Assembly (NCBI RefSeq): GCF_002099425.1
Contig: NW_018344252.1
Span: forward strand, 1,922,001 to 1,986,000
Length of the DNA: 64,000 bases
Direction of reading: 5' to 3'
From: Phascolarctos cinereus
Lineage: Eukaryota; Chordata; Mammalia; Diprotodontia; Phascolarctidae
In this document: positions 11,566-21,934 of the stretch, in pieces
Position numbering within the stretch: the first letter of the stretch is position 1
Layout of the letters: the number at the start of each line of letters is the position of its first letter
Translations under genes and position numbers: made by a program
Notes under the pieces: model-generated
Seen by the model: only the letters and a program-made list of their open reading frames with translations
Databases searched by the model: none
Told to the model about the DNA's origin: nothing

Positions 11566-11835
11566 AAAAGGTAAGCATGAAAGAGTCTTCATACAGGAGT
11601 CAGTAAAATGAACTGTTTATATTCATATAAGGGAAGATGATACATGTAACTTCCAAGAACTTTATCATTTTTAGGCAGTTAGAAGGAGTCTACACAGATA
11701 GAGGACATGAGTGTGAGTCAATAGAGAGGATCTCCAAAAAAAAATTAAGGGGTGAGAAAGAGGAGTGTACTAGGAAAAAGGGAAAGGGAGAGGTAGAAAG
11801 GGGAAAATTTTCTCACACAAAAGAGGCTTGTAGGA

Positions 11836-12497
11836 ATTGCTGAATAGGTTGTGGTGTATGAATGTAATGGAATACTACTGTGCTATAAGAAATGATGAGC
11901 AGGCAGATTTTAGAAAAACCTGGAAAGGCTTACATGAACTGATGCTGAGTGAAGTGAGCAGAATCAGGCAAGCACTGCACACAGCAACATCGCATGATGA
12001 TAAACTCTGATAGACTTAGCTCATCTCAGCACTACAATGATCCAAGATAATTCCAAAAGACTGGTGATGGAAAATACTAACCTGTATTCAGAGAAAGAAC
12101 TGTGGAGTCTGAATGCAGATCGAAGCAGATGATTTTCACTTTTTTTCTTTCTTGTGGTTTTTCCCTTTTGTTCTGATTCTTCTTTCACAACATGACTAAT
12201 ATGGAAATATATTTAATATGACTATACGTGTATAACCTATATCAGATTGCTTGCTGTCTTGGGGAAGGGGAAGGGGAGAGAGGGAAGGAGAAAAATTTGG
12301 AACTCAAAATTTTATAAAAATGAATGTTGAAAACTATATATACATGGAAAAAAATAAAGTACTATTAAGGAAAAAAAAGAACAGGAGTTAAGCACAACAT
12401 CTGTCAGGGTTTGAATGGGGCACAGTGAAATGATGAGATTATTTCAAAGCTGTTCTGTGAATCTCTAATAGCTAATAAAGTTTTGATTTAAAAAAAT
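11836..12497 (+). mobile_element. Nested 5'-truncated L1 with probable 3' transduction
   Basis: An L1 3' end starts TGCTGAATAGGTTGTGG, passes CTACTGTGCTATAAGAAATG and GATTGCTTGCTGTCTTGGGG and reaches a first A-rich end near 12371-12381. About 108 bp of non-L1 DNA follow (12382-12489), containing AATAAA at 12474-12479, and then a second A-run at 12490-12496. The whole unit is flanked by AAAAGAGGCTTGTAGG (11819-11834) and AAAAGAGGCTTGCAAGG (12498-12514), so the extra DNA moved together with the L1. Confidence 0.8.
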
Positions 12498-13419
12498 AAA
12501 AGAGGCTTGCAAGGAAGATTTTATAGTGGAGGGAAAAATTGGGTGGTGTCAGACAATGCTTGAACCTCACTCTTATTAGGATTGATTCAAAGAGGGAAGA
12601 ATATACATATATGTATATATATATGTATGCTTGTATATGTGTTTCTAGCTATTTACACACATATACATAACACACTGAGTTGGATATATAAATCTAGGGT
12701 AAAAAATAAGGGGGAAGAGGAAAAGAAATATGGAGGGGTGGAATGATAAAAGGAAGGGTGGATTCAGGGAGGCAGTGATCAGAAGCAAAATAGATTTTTG
12801 AAGTGGGGCAGGATAAAAAGAGAGATAGAAGGATAAACAGAAGAAAATAGCATGGAGTGAAATACACAGCAGTCATAACTGTGAATGTGGATGGTATGAG
12901 CTCACCCATAAAACAGAAGCAGATAGCAGAATGGATTAGAAACCAGAATCCAATAATATGTTATTTACAAGAGACACAACTGAGATAGAAAGACACACAG
13001 AGTTAAAATAAAGGGCTGATGCAGAATCTATTATGTTTCAACTGAAGTGGAAAAGGCAGAAGTAGCAATTGTGATCTCAGACAAAGCAAAAGCAAAAATG
13101 GACCTAATTAAAAGAGATAATCAGGAAAACTACATTTTGCTAAAAGATACCATAGGCAATAGATTGATATAAAAATTTTTTACAGGATGTTTTTCTGACA
13201 AAGCCCTCATTTTTCAAATATATAGGAAACTGAGTTAAATTTATAAAAATAAGAGCTATTCTTTGATAAATGTTCAAAGGCTATGAACAGACAGTTTTCA
13301 GAAGAAGAAATCAAAGCTATCTATAGTCATATGAAAAAATGCTCTTAGTCACTATTGATTAGAGAAATGGAAATTAAAACAACTCTGAGGTAGCGCCTCA
13401 CACCTATCAGAAATGAGAA

Positions 13420-13818
13420 ATGCTGGAGGGGAAGAGGGAAAATAGGTACACTAATAAACTTTGGTGGAGTTATGAAGTAGTCCAATCATTCTGTAGAACA
13501 ATTTGGAACTATGCCCAAAGGGCTATAAAACTGTGCATACCCTTTGATCCATCAATACCACTACTAGGTCTGTATCCCAAAGAGATCAAAGAAAAAGGTA
13601 AAGAACTCTTACGTACAAAAATATTTACAGAAGCTCTTTTTGTGGTGGCAGAGAACTGGAAAGTGAGGAGATGCCCACCAGTTGGAGAATGGCTGAACAA
13701 ATTGTGGCATACGATCATGATGGAATACTACTGCAATATAAGAAATAATGTGGGTGGTAGTTTCATTAAAAATGACAATAAAATTTTGGTAAGACCTATA
13801 CAAACTGATGCAAAGTAA
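13420..13818 (+). pseudogene. L1 ORF2 C-terminal domain, 132-codon open frame
   Basis: Residues include WSYEVVQSFCRTIWNYAQRA, FDPSIPLLGLYPKEI, EALFVVAENWKVRRCPP, VGEWLNKLWH and MMEYYCNIRN. This is the C-terminal region downstream of the RT domain of L1 ORF2 (in human L1: PAIPLLGIYPK..EWIKKMWYI..MEYYAAIK). No RT catalytic residues lie in this copy. The first methionine is internal, not a true start. Confidence 0.9.
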
Positions 13819-14199
13819 GGTAAGAAGAACCAGGAGATCATTGTGCCAGGAACCGCAATGTTGTAATGATGATCAACTGTGCAAGACTTGACTACTCTGA
13901 TCAACAGAAAGATCTGGGACAATTCCATGTGATGAAAAAATGCTCTCCACTTCCAGAGAAAGAGCTGATGAATTCTGAGTGCAAATTGAAGCATAATTTT
14001 GTCACTTTTTTCTTTTGCCTTTTTTTGGTGATGTGGCTAATATGGAAATAGGTTTTGCATGATTTCATATGAATGATTAATTGATATAATTTTGCTTGCC
14101 TTCTCAGTGGGTGAGGGCGGGGTGGGAGGGAAACAGAATTTGGAACTCAAAATTTGGAAAGAAAAGAATGTTAAAAATAAATAGTGATTTTTTGAAAGT

Positions 14200-15419
14200 C
14201 CTATAAGAGTGATACAAGGCCCAAGAAAGTGGGAGTGCATCCAGTTTGGGTTTCAGCAGCGGCAGTGGCTCATTTTACAGGTGGCTTCTCCAGGTGCTGT
14301 CTGCAGTGTTTTGTTCTGGCCTTTGTTGTAGTATCTCACATTCCCACGCCTTTATGGGCATAGTCATGGCAGCAGCAGCAGCAGCAATGGAAGCGTGGGA
14401 TGGTTTCCTCACATGCCTCTGCTTTGTCTTTCTTCTTTCTCATCAAGCAAGTCAATGTAAGATCAGATTAATAGGCCTGAAACCTGCTAGTATTTTGAAA
14501 AGGAATGTTCCAAGGAGTCCTTAAGACTGCATTCAACTGGGGTGTGGGGAGAGATGGAGCTTATCCTACTCTGACCAGGGATTCTAGCCCAAAGTCTTCT
14601 GACTAGGATGCTTTGGACAGCATGAAGGCTGAAACATGTTGCGACCAGTACAGTTGAGGGGGGCTGAGTCCTGCTAGCCTTCATAACCCAGTGAATTGAT
14701 AATTAATTTATGAAATTATAAAATGGGGGATAACACACTTGCTGTTTTGGATACCCACAATTGGCAGTGGGGAACAGGACAGCGATAACAATTTAATTAG
14801 GCACAGATGGTACAGAGACAAGCAGTGCAAGAGGTTCAGGGCAGATGGTATGGGAATGGGGGTGGAAGGGTGAAGGCAGGAAGGTGGCATGGGGAAGAGA
14901 ATGGGGAAGTGGAGGCACAGATCATCACTCACGTAATCGTGGGTTACTGTTGGGTGTACTCAGCTGCATGGACCTGATGGAGATGGAAGAGTGCCCAGGA
15001 GGCAGGGGGTTAGATGTCTCACTTTTATAGGGCTTTGGGGAAAATAGACTAACTCTGATCTGTGCCACATTGGGCTTAGCTATTGGTAGAATTTCAAAGT
15101 TAACATTCTATGTCCTCTCAAAGTTATCAGCACTTTTTTATGTTCTGTTAATCTGGAACTGTGGAGTGTGGGCATTTGTCTGGGATTTATAGATCAGAGG
15201 ATCAAGAACCCTGACAGCCATACCTGGATGGCCTCTGATGATTCAGCACTTATTACCTGGGTATGAATTTTGATTACTATATGATGCAATTTATAAATCA
15301 TGCTCCCTTGATCTTTGGGACAATGTGTACCTGCCTTCCAGGTCACCCTTTGCAATCTCATTTCCTGCTTATGTTCCTTGATACTGGCTACTTATCACTG
15401 GCTGGAAGGGAGTGGTGAC
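14200..15419. other. Unassigned sequence
   Basis: No repeat named with confidence. Contains a short CAG run (near 14371) inside a 92-codon frame with no domain, and a G-rich purine patch at 14850-14920. Confidence 0.3.
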
Positions 15420-15765
15420 TGTGATCAGGGGTGCCAGAACAAGATACAATTTTGATACACACAGATTTGTCTAGAGCCCAATGTCAGAAGCTCTAGAAAT
15501 CAAGAGCAGGAGCAAATCTCATTCAGTGCAGGAGGGAGGAGAGCTTAGCACGAGCACAAAGTCCCAAGTCAGGAACTGAAGCTGCCTATAGCAGCAAACA
15601 GAAAAACCCCACAAATCCAATGAGTAAGTATTATGGGTCAGGAGATGCCCAAGAGGTAATATCAGAAGAAGAGATTAATTCCATAATAACCAGAAACAAA
15701 GTTAGAGAGAAAGAGAAAAACATGCCTTGGCCACAATAGAGAGGCTCATAGCCACACAGGTGGCC
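15420..15765 (+). mobile_element. Possible L1 5' UTR / ORF1 start fragment
   Basis: The stretch has the flavour of the end of a marsupial L1 5' UTR: GCAGCAAACAGAAAAACCCC, then an ATGAGTAAGTATTATGGG start followed by A-rich coding text (EEEINSI, REKEKN). The match is by pattern only. A diverged L1 subfamily or another LINE are the alternatives. Confidence 0.4.
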
Positions 15766-16689
15766 TCTGGGACATGAGTTTTGCTTTGTCTTCTTTTGTT
15801 TTTGTCACCAAAACCAGGAAGACTTTCCTTTATGATAGACATTAGCTACTGTCTTTGTAAGTAGAGTGACCTGGCTTTGCAGAAACCTTGGGATCTAGCC
15901 AAGAACTGAAACCATTTGGAAACCACTCACTGAAGACTGTATGGGTTATCCCCATGGAGAAGGTCAGAGCCAGCCAGACAGCCTGGGCTGTGTGAGGAGA
16001 GAGCTGAGCTCAATCGTTGGCCCTCTGGCACTTTTTGAATTGAGTCCCACCAGGGTGCCAAGCAATCAATGTACTATATAAATGTGGACACAGATAAAAA
16101 AAAAGTCAGTATTTTTCACTTACTCTGGGGTCAGGAGTCGAGGTGGGGTGCCAACAGTTTTATAGTGTGGGCTGGGGAAATAAACTCGTGATCATCAGAA
16201 GTCCCTGAAACTTATGAAAGGGTTCCAAGATGCAAGGCAAATCAGTGATTGAATGGGGGAGAACAGTGTGGGTTAAACTGGGAGGGCTTTGTGGTGTAGC
16301 TGGCTGGGCATGGAGCTATGGTTTAAATGGAGGGAGTGAACAGCTGGGGCCAAGGCTTAGGGGTGAAAGGATGGGTTAACTATCTCCTCCTAGACTTGAA
16401 AGTTCTGTCTCCCCACCCCCCCACCCCACTCAGTAAAATGCAGATCTTAGAGCCTTCTTGCTCATTTAATGGTATCACTGCTCTAAGCCCAGTTAGGCAG
16501 TGGTAAGGGAGTTTCCAATTGATCCTTGAGGAACTGAGCATATTTTGAGTTTGATAATTCCTTTGTGAAAGAAAAAAGACAGAGAAGCTGGGGGAGGGAA
16601 GGAGACTGATAAGAGAAGAGGCTCTAGGGCTGTTCCTGGTGGCTGACAGCCTGGCTTATCTAGAGTTGGCTTTTCCAGTGCCTAGGCCA
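15766..16689. other. Unassigned sequence
   Basis: No family or gene recognised. Includes a C-rich run near 16412-16428 (CCCCACCCCCCCACCCC). Confidence 0.3.
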
Positions 16690-16885
16690 GAGTGCTAGAA
16701 TCCTGGATATACAGCCAGAAGTGACCTTACAGGCTCTCAGGTCCCACCCCATCATTTTATAGAGGAGAAGCTAAGGCCCAGAGAGGTTAAGTGAGTTATC
16801 CTGCATCACACAGCCAGTAGGTGTCAGAGGCTGGATTTGAACCCAAATCTTCCTGACTCCATTCTAGTACCCTATATTCAAGAAC
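16690..16885 (-). mobile_element. MIR/THER-type CORE-SINE, inverted
   Basis: Shows AGAAGTGACCTTACAGGCTC, CCCCATCATTTTATAGAGG, GGCCCAGAGAGGTTAAGTGA, ATCACACAGCCAGTAGGTGT and GGATTTGAACCCAAATCTTC. A second, poorer piece of the same 'GATTCTAAGAGTCAGAAAGG' region follows at 16915-16960. Confidence 0.75.
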
Positions 16886-16960
16886 TACATGATTCTGCGG
16901 GGAGGGGCGAAAGAATCCTAGATTCTAAGAGTCAGAAAGGATCTCTGAAGCTACCTGGAT

Positions 16961-17604
16961 GAGACGACATTCCCGAGGGTCTTCCAGGCTCTTTTTACAA
17001 CCTGCAGTGAGAGTGGATGAAGGACTCATGGGATGGATGGGCAGTTTCCATTCTCTCTTCCCCTCCTTTCTCCTGCCTCATTCTTGGAGTTTACGATTCA
17101 GGGCATCTCATCGAAGTGATGACATTTACGAATGTATGGCATCTCCCTAGTCCTTGCATTTTATTAGTTGTATGATGAAAGGCAATTTTGAGTTAGTTTA
17201 AAGATTGTGCTTCTCACTGCCAATCAATAGTTCATCTTCACTTTTATTTTCTTTGTTGCTTTTGTAAATTGTCTCTCCTAACTGTGCCTGAAGCCTTGAC
17301 TTGTGATTTATTGGTCCAGATCAAAGAACTTTGACTCAGTGGCTAATGTCTCCTTCATGTTATGCCCCAAATCAAAAGACCCAAATCTAGCAGCAGGGGA
17401 AACGTTGGGGAGGGAGTGTTTCTTGGTGGAAGGTTAGGTCATCCATGTGACTACTTTTTGTGGGGAGAAAACAGGGAGCTTAAAGTCTGATTTTCATTCC
17501 CTGAGTGAAGGAAAAACGGGAGACTGGATGAGGTTCTTATAAACAACTCCAGGAATGGGTTCCATTTCAAACAGTGAAAGATTCAGGGTGTTTTGCCTGA
17601 AAAA
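16961..17604. other. Unassigned sequence
   Basis: No repeat, RNA or gene recognised. The 63-codon frame at 16959-17150 has no domain. Confidence 0.3.
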
Positions 17605-17735
17605 TCCATTAGATTATAAGCTCCTTGAGGACAGGGACTGTCTTTGCCTCTTTTTGCATCTTCAGCATTTAGCGTAGTGCCTGGCCCACAGTAGGCACTT
17701 AATAAATGTTTATTGATTGGTTGAAAAGGAACAAA
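17605..17735 (+). mobile_element. L2 LINE 3' terminus
   Basis: TTAGATTATAAGCTCCTTGA, GGACAGGGACTGTCTTTGCC, TAGTGCCTGGCCCACAGTAG and the tail AATAAATGTTTATTGATTGG mark an L2 end with little decay. Confidence 0.85.
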
Positions 17736-18359
17736 TCTCTCCAGTTGACTTATGTTCTCAGGCCAGCATCTAGGTTGCCTACTACTACCTTAAACAAGAG
17801 CATGATTTCCCCAAGGTTTTCTTTGGGGTCTGAGAGCTGACGTGGTGGCTTTTGATCTCTATGTACAGGACAGTCTTCTGTGCCCTGGCCAGTCCCTTCC
17901 ATCCCCCAGGGGGCAAAGCACCCTTAGGAGGTGGATGGCATGGAGCCTATCCTTCGTGGTGGGTACAGATACTCTAAGGCACAATTTTGAAAGCCTGTCC
18001 TGGTTTCTTGAAATGTGTTTTCTGGTTTGGCTTCATGAGTTTCTGATTCCTGACGTGAGCTAGTAACTTTATGCTAAATTTCAGTCCACCTGCAAGGAAG
18101 TGTCTTCACCAGACCTTCAATTTCTGGCATGAGCTTCTTTAGCCTTCAGAATCTGTCCTCTCCTCTGATGCTGACAAGTTCTGTGCCCTTCCTCCCCAAA
18201 CTGGCAAAGGTGCTGCTGAGAGCACTGGAGCTGAATAACAGGGAGGCGTAATGTGTAAAAAGGTGTTAGGCCCAAGGCAGACACCATAGCAATCTCACAA
18301 ATCTTGTAGGCTTTCCTTTTCACCATCTCCTTTTAAAAAATCATGTTTGATTTTCCTCC
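17736..18359. other. Unassigned sequence
   Basis: No recognised repeat or exon. Short frames on both strands overlap and lack domains. Confidence 0.3.
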
Positions 18360-18555
18360 AGGTACATGTTTTTACATTTTTTACATGTTTTACATACAAT
18401 TACATGTTTTAACATTTATTGTTTCTTTTTGTTTTGAGTTCCAAATTCTATGCCCCTCTCCCTCCCTTTCCCTCTCCTTGAGACAGTAAGAAATCTGATA
18501 TAGATTATACATGTGCAATCATGTGAAACATTTCCATATTAGTCATTCTGTACAA
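18360..18555 (-). mobile_element. L1 3' UTR fragment, inverted
   Basis: The reverse complement reads AATATGGAAATGTTTCACAT, TGATTGCACATGTATAATCT, ATATCAGATTTCTTACTGTC, then a purine-rich stretch. This is the L1 3' UTR that also ends copies at 12190-12300 and 43960-44060. Confidence 0.75.
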
Positions 18556-18559
18556 GAAA

Positions 18560-18692
18560 ACTCAAAAAGAAATAAGAAAAGAAAGAAGGAAAGAAAGAAA
18601 AGAAAGAAGTAAAGAAAGAAAGAAAGAAAGGAAGGAAGGAAGGAAGGAAGGAAGGAAAGAAGGAAGGAAGGAAAGAAGGAAGGAAGGAAGAA
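18560..18692 (+). repeat. (AAAG)n/(AAGG)n microsatellite
   Basis: Tetranucleotide purine tract changing from AAAG to AAGG units, with AAGT and AAGA interruptions, directly after the inverted L1 3' UTR. Length is likely polymorphic. Confidence 0.9.
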
Positions 18693-18714
18693 ACACTAAA
18701 GTTTCACCTCATCT

Positions 18715-18900
18715 GTTCCTTATAATAACCCTGTGGGCACCAGAAAAGTGGTACTATTTCTCCTGTTTTATAGGTGAGAAAGCTGAGGTTCAGGAGGCCA
18801 AGAGACTTGTCCAAAGTCACACACCAGTGTGCAGACAGCTGGCCACTGAAATGAGAGGGCAGGCTTTTCTGCTACCTCTCAGAGCTCTCCAACTACCCTG
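18715..18900 (-). mobile_element. MIR CORE-SINE, inverted
   Basis: CCTTATAATAACCCTGTGGG, GGTACTATTTCTCCTGTTTT, AGGTGAGAAAGCTGAGGTTC and AAAGTCACACACCAG fit a reverse-complement MIR. The tRNA end is decayed. Confidence 0.7.
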
Positions 18901-19059
18901 CCAGATGCTCATCCATGGACTCTAGTTTTTCACTAGCCTTTCTGAAATGTGAGGACTAGCACTGAAGACACATAGCCCAGGTGTAACCTTACCAGGTCAC
19001 CCTACTTCTGAATGTACAGTGCTTCTAATAGGAAGCCTAGTGCCTGAGAGGTCATCACA

Positions 19060-19260
19060 TAGTGTCAATAGAAGGCTGAACTCGGAGTCAGGAAGAGTCC
19101 ACATCTTGCCTCCGGCACTTCTAGCAGTGTGACCTTGGGCAAATTTCTCTCCCTATGCTTCAACTTCACCTTGTATGAAGTGAGAATAATAAAAGTATCT
19201 GCCTCACAAATGAGATAATGTGCTTTGCAGACTTTAAAGCATGTTCATCAATATTATGAT
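19060..19260 (+). mobile_element. THER1/MIR CORE-SINE
   Basis: Contains CTCGGAGTCAGGAAGAG, GTGTGACCTTGGGCAAATTT, CTCACAAATGAGATAATGTG and a tail near CATCAATATTATGA. Abuts an RTE-SINE. Confidence 0.7.
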
Positions 19261-19261
19261 T

Positions 19262-19495
19262 TGGTAGCTAGGTGGTCCAGTGGATAGAGCTCTGGGCCTG
19301 GAGTCAGGAAGACCTTAGTTCAGATCTGGCTTTCTCATTGTGTGACCCTGGGCAAGTCCCTTAGCTCTGTTTGCCTCAGTTTCCTCATCTGTAAAATGAG
19401 CTACAGAAGGAAATGGCAAACCACTCCACTGTTTTTGCCAAGAAAACTCTAAATGGGGTCATGAATAGTTGGACATGACTGAAATGACTGAAAAA
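19262..19495 (+). mobile_element. RTE-tailed tRNA SINE
   Basis: Head GGTAGCTAGGTGGTCCAGTG, CTGGAGTCAGGAAGACC, GTGTGACCCTGGGCAAGTC, CTCATCTGTAAAATGAGC, then the RTE-like tail CAAACCACTCCACTG..CAAGAAAACTC and GTTGGACATGACTG. Full length. Confidence 0.88.
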
Positions 19496-19534
19496 TTATT
19501 ACTATCATTATTAAGATCACATCTAATATGATGC

Positions 19535-20100
19535 CACTGACTGATATTACTGACTTATATTGAGCTTCCAGTCCACTAAAACCCCCAGCTCTTTTATACA
19601 TGAATTGTTTGTTTTCTAGGCACACCTTCTCCATCCTATACACTCCCCTTACGGTTTGGCTTCTTGCTTTCTGGACTTCAACACCATATCCCCCACCCTC
19701 TTACAGGTATCTCCACCTCTCCATCTCCCCATCCCATTTTTGCATTTCCCCTTTTTGTGTTGTTTCCCCTCATCAGAATGTAAGCTCCTTGAGGACAGGG
19801 ATCATCTTTCTTTTTGCTTCTATCTGCACACCTAGTTCCTAGCACAGTTCCTGGCGAGTAGCAAGTGTGTGATCAATTCTTGGTGCCTGTCTATGAGTTG
19901 GCTTGTTGAACCCAAGTATAGGACATTATATTTGCCTCTATCACATGTCATTTTATTGGGCTCAGTTTATGGAACATAGGCTATGTTCCAGCCTGCCAAA
20001 ATCCCTTTTGGATCCAGATTGTGCTGTTTCAGCATGTTCCTGCGGCTTTGCATAATGGACACATTTGCTGTCTTGCCTCTTTCAATTCATTGCTAGATTC
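19535..20100 (-). mobile_element. L3/CR1 LINE fragment, split by an L2
   Basis: Left part TATATTGAGCTTCCAGTCCA and CTAAAACCCCCAGCTC, and right part TTGTTGAACCCAAGTATAGG, CATGTCATTTTATTGGGCTC and TGTTCCAGCCTGCC, form one L3/CR1 stretch when the L2 at 19644-19868 is lifted out. Minus-strand coding sense is inferred from the CR1 family. Confidence 0.6.
19644..19868 (+). mobile_element. L2 LINE 3' end nested in L3/CR1
   Basis: AGAATGTAAGCTCCTTGAGG, ACAGGGATCATCTTTC and TAGCACAGTTCCTGGCGAG are the L2 end. The L3/CR1 text stops just before and resumes just after it. Confidence 0.7.
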
Positions 20101-20106
20101 ATTATA

Positions 20107-20145
20107 TATGTATGTATATATAAATTATATGTTTATATTTATCTA

Positions 20146-20210
<65 letters not shown>

Positions 20211-20218
20211 GTCTATCC

Positions 20219-20282
<64 letters not shown>

Positions 20283-20290
20283 GTCTATCC

Positions 20291-20354
<64 letters not shown>

Positions 20355-20380
20355 GCTTGTCTGTCTGTCTATCTGTTTAT
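20107..20380 (+). repeat. (CTAT)n microsatellite with a 72-bp higher-order step
   Basis: Nearly 240 bp of CTAT from 20139. The interruption GTCTATCCAT occurs at 20211 and again at 20283, exactly 72 bp apart, and the right end changes to CTGT/CTGC. The Tyr-Leu-Ser-Ile protein repeats decoded from it are not genes. Confidence 0.95.
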
Positions 20381-20487
20381 GTTCAGTGGGAGTCTAGTGG
20401 GTATATTTTGGAATATTATTAGAAAAATAAATGTAAAATGTTCTCTTTTCCCTTAACTGGATGTCTCATTTTCCATGGAACCCTCTC

Positions 20488-20715
20488 TGGCACCTACTAT
20501 GTGCTAGGCACTGTGATAAGCATTGGGGATACAAAGAAAGGCAAAAACTTCACCTCTGCCTTCCAGGAACACTGGATTTAATGGAGAAGACAACGTGGAG
20601 CCAAGCACAGACAAAGAGGAGATATACAGTACCATTGGGAGGTAATTTCACAAAGAAGGCATTCAAGTTGAGGAGGATGGGAAAAGATTCTTGCAGAAGG
20701 GGCAACCTGATGTCA
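20488..20715 (-). mobile_element. L2 LINE 3' end, inverted
   Basis: GCACCTACTATGTGCTAGGC, ACTGTGATAAGCATTGGGGA, TACAAAGAAAGGCAAAAAC and GGAGAAGACAACGTGGAGCC are the reverse complement of the L2 terminus. Confidence 0.75.
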
Positions 20716-21344
20716 GATACTAGATCCACTTGGTCTAGGCTTTGGGGGAGGGGTGGTTTCCTTACTTCCTAAGTCAGAACATTGATTTCCCAAAAGCCCA
20801 GCTCTTGCATTTTAATTACTTTGGGAAGGTGAATAGATGGTGAGATTGTTATAATTGCCTCATTGGATGGGAGAGCAGGCTTTTTTGGCATTTCAGCCTG
20901 TGGTTGAAGAGTAGTCAATAGGTGGTCGTGCCCTTTCTTTTCAGATTGTATGTCTACCAAGGTAACATTCTGGCAGCTAAATACGCTGGGAGGCACTCCT
21001 GGAGGCTGTCATAAAAAATGCTGCCTCTAGATTGCAGGGCACAGCAATTTCAGTAGCCAAGATAAGTGGCTGAAGCAGGAGGTTCATCTTCCTTAGCACG
21101 AAATCAATGAATCCTGTTAGGGAAACGTGCCATTCCCCAGATCTGAGACAACAACATTGTCAGCTTTCCATTTTATAGGGTCAGCAAACTCAAAGCAGGT
21201 ACTCATAAAAGCAGCCCAAATAAATTATTCAGGAAACAGGCCATAAAATGTCATAGTTTAATCAGTACAAAAGATCTATCTCGGAGCCAAATTATTGAGC
21301 CAAGCATCCAACCCTGACCTTCAAGTAGGGGACTGAAGGAGATG
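20716..21344. other. Unassigned sequence
   Basis: No repeat, RNA or coding feature recognised on either strand. Confidence 0.3.
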
Positions 21345-21505
21345 GATCTGAGGGTCCCTTTAGCCATCTCAAACCCAACACGACCAAACAGAACTCATTG
21401 TCCTTCCTCCCAAACCTGCCTCTCTTCCAAACTCTGCCCTCATCCATTTCTGTCAAAGTCACCATCATCCTTCCAGGTCACCAAGGTTTGCAGTCTCTGC
21501 CACTC
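21345..21505 (+). mobile_element. L2 LINE ORF2 C-terminal fragment
   Basis: CATCTCAAACCCAACACGAC, AGAACTCATTGTCCTTCC, CATCATCCTTCCAGGTCACC follow the conserved L2 text that encodes 'LNMSKTELI..' in intact copies. Confidence 0.65.
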
Positions 21506-21507
21506 TT

Positions 21508-21668
21508 CTGACCCTGGGCAAGTCACTTAACCCTGTTTGCCTCAGCTTCCTCATTTGAAAAATGATCTGGAGGAGGAAATTGCAAAACCCTCCAGTATCT
21601 TTGCTGAGAAGACCCCCAAAGAAGTCATGAAGAGTCAGACATGAGTGAAAACAACTGAACAACAAATC
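21508..21668 (+). mobile_element. RTE-tailed SINE, 5'-truncated
   Basis: Begins inside the tRNA-derived part (CTGGGCAAGTCACTTAACCC), then TTTGCCTCAGCTTCCTC and the RTE-like tail CCTCCAGTATCTTTGCTGAG, ending GAAAACAACTGAACAACAAA. Confidence 0.8.
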
Positions 21669-21745
21669 CACAGTACCTGATATGCTTCTTGGCACATGGC
21701 AAGCACTGGATGAATACTTATTGGTTGACTAATTAAATATCACAC
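21669..21745 (+). mobile_element. L2 LINE 3' terminus, short
   Basis: CAGTACCTGATATGCTTC, TTGGCACATGGCAAGCACTG and ATGAATACTTATTGGTTGAC give an L2 end. The SINE at 21508-21668 sits between this and an upstream L2 piece. Confidence 0.55.
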
Positions 21746-21934
21746 TGAATGTTTGTAAAATTTATCAGTATTCTAAGATTTAAAGATTGCATTAACAAAT
21801 GCTGAAAGGCAGAAATAAAGGCATTTGTTTTACCAATAATATCACCATGAAAGTCTTAACCAATAAAAGAAATATGAATGAACAATGCATACCTAAACCT
21901 ACTAAAGAGGGATGTATTAAACAATCAGTATATA

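Larger units (their letters stand above)
9100..14195 (+). mobile_element. L1 LINE (copy A), nearly full span, internally deleted, with two nested L1 insertions
   Basis: Parts in order: 5' UTR with the GGCCAAGATGG start (about 9100-9905), ORF1 first half (9906-10484), ORF1 C-terminal half (11119-11565), inter-ORF spacer (11566-11835 and 12498-12855), ORF2 endonuclease start (about 12860-13165, showing LQETQL and KDTQS), a jump to the ORF2 C-terminus (13175-13830), and 3' UTR to about 14195. It is interrupted by an inverted L1 3' end (10485-11118) and a direct L1 3' end (11836-12497). The reading frames contain stops. The ORF2 middle is missing at 13165-13180. A weak candidate target-site duplication is GACACAGGCCCAGCAA (near 9068) with GATACAAGGCCCAAG (near 14212). 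Confidence 0.9.

Noticed and set aside
20021-20422. 133-codon frame of YLSI repeats
   Set aside because: It is the translation of the (CTAT)n microsatellite; two frames are open equally, which is expected of a tetranucleotide repeat without stops.
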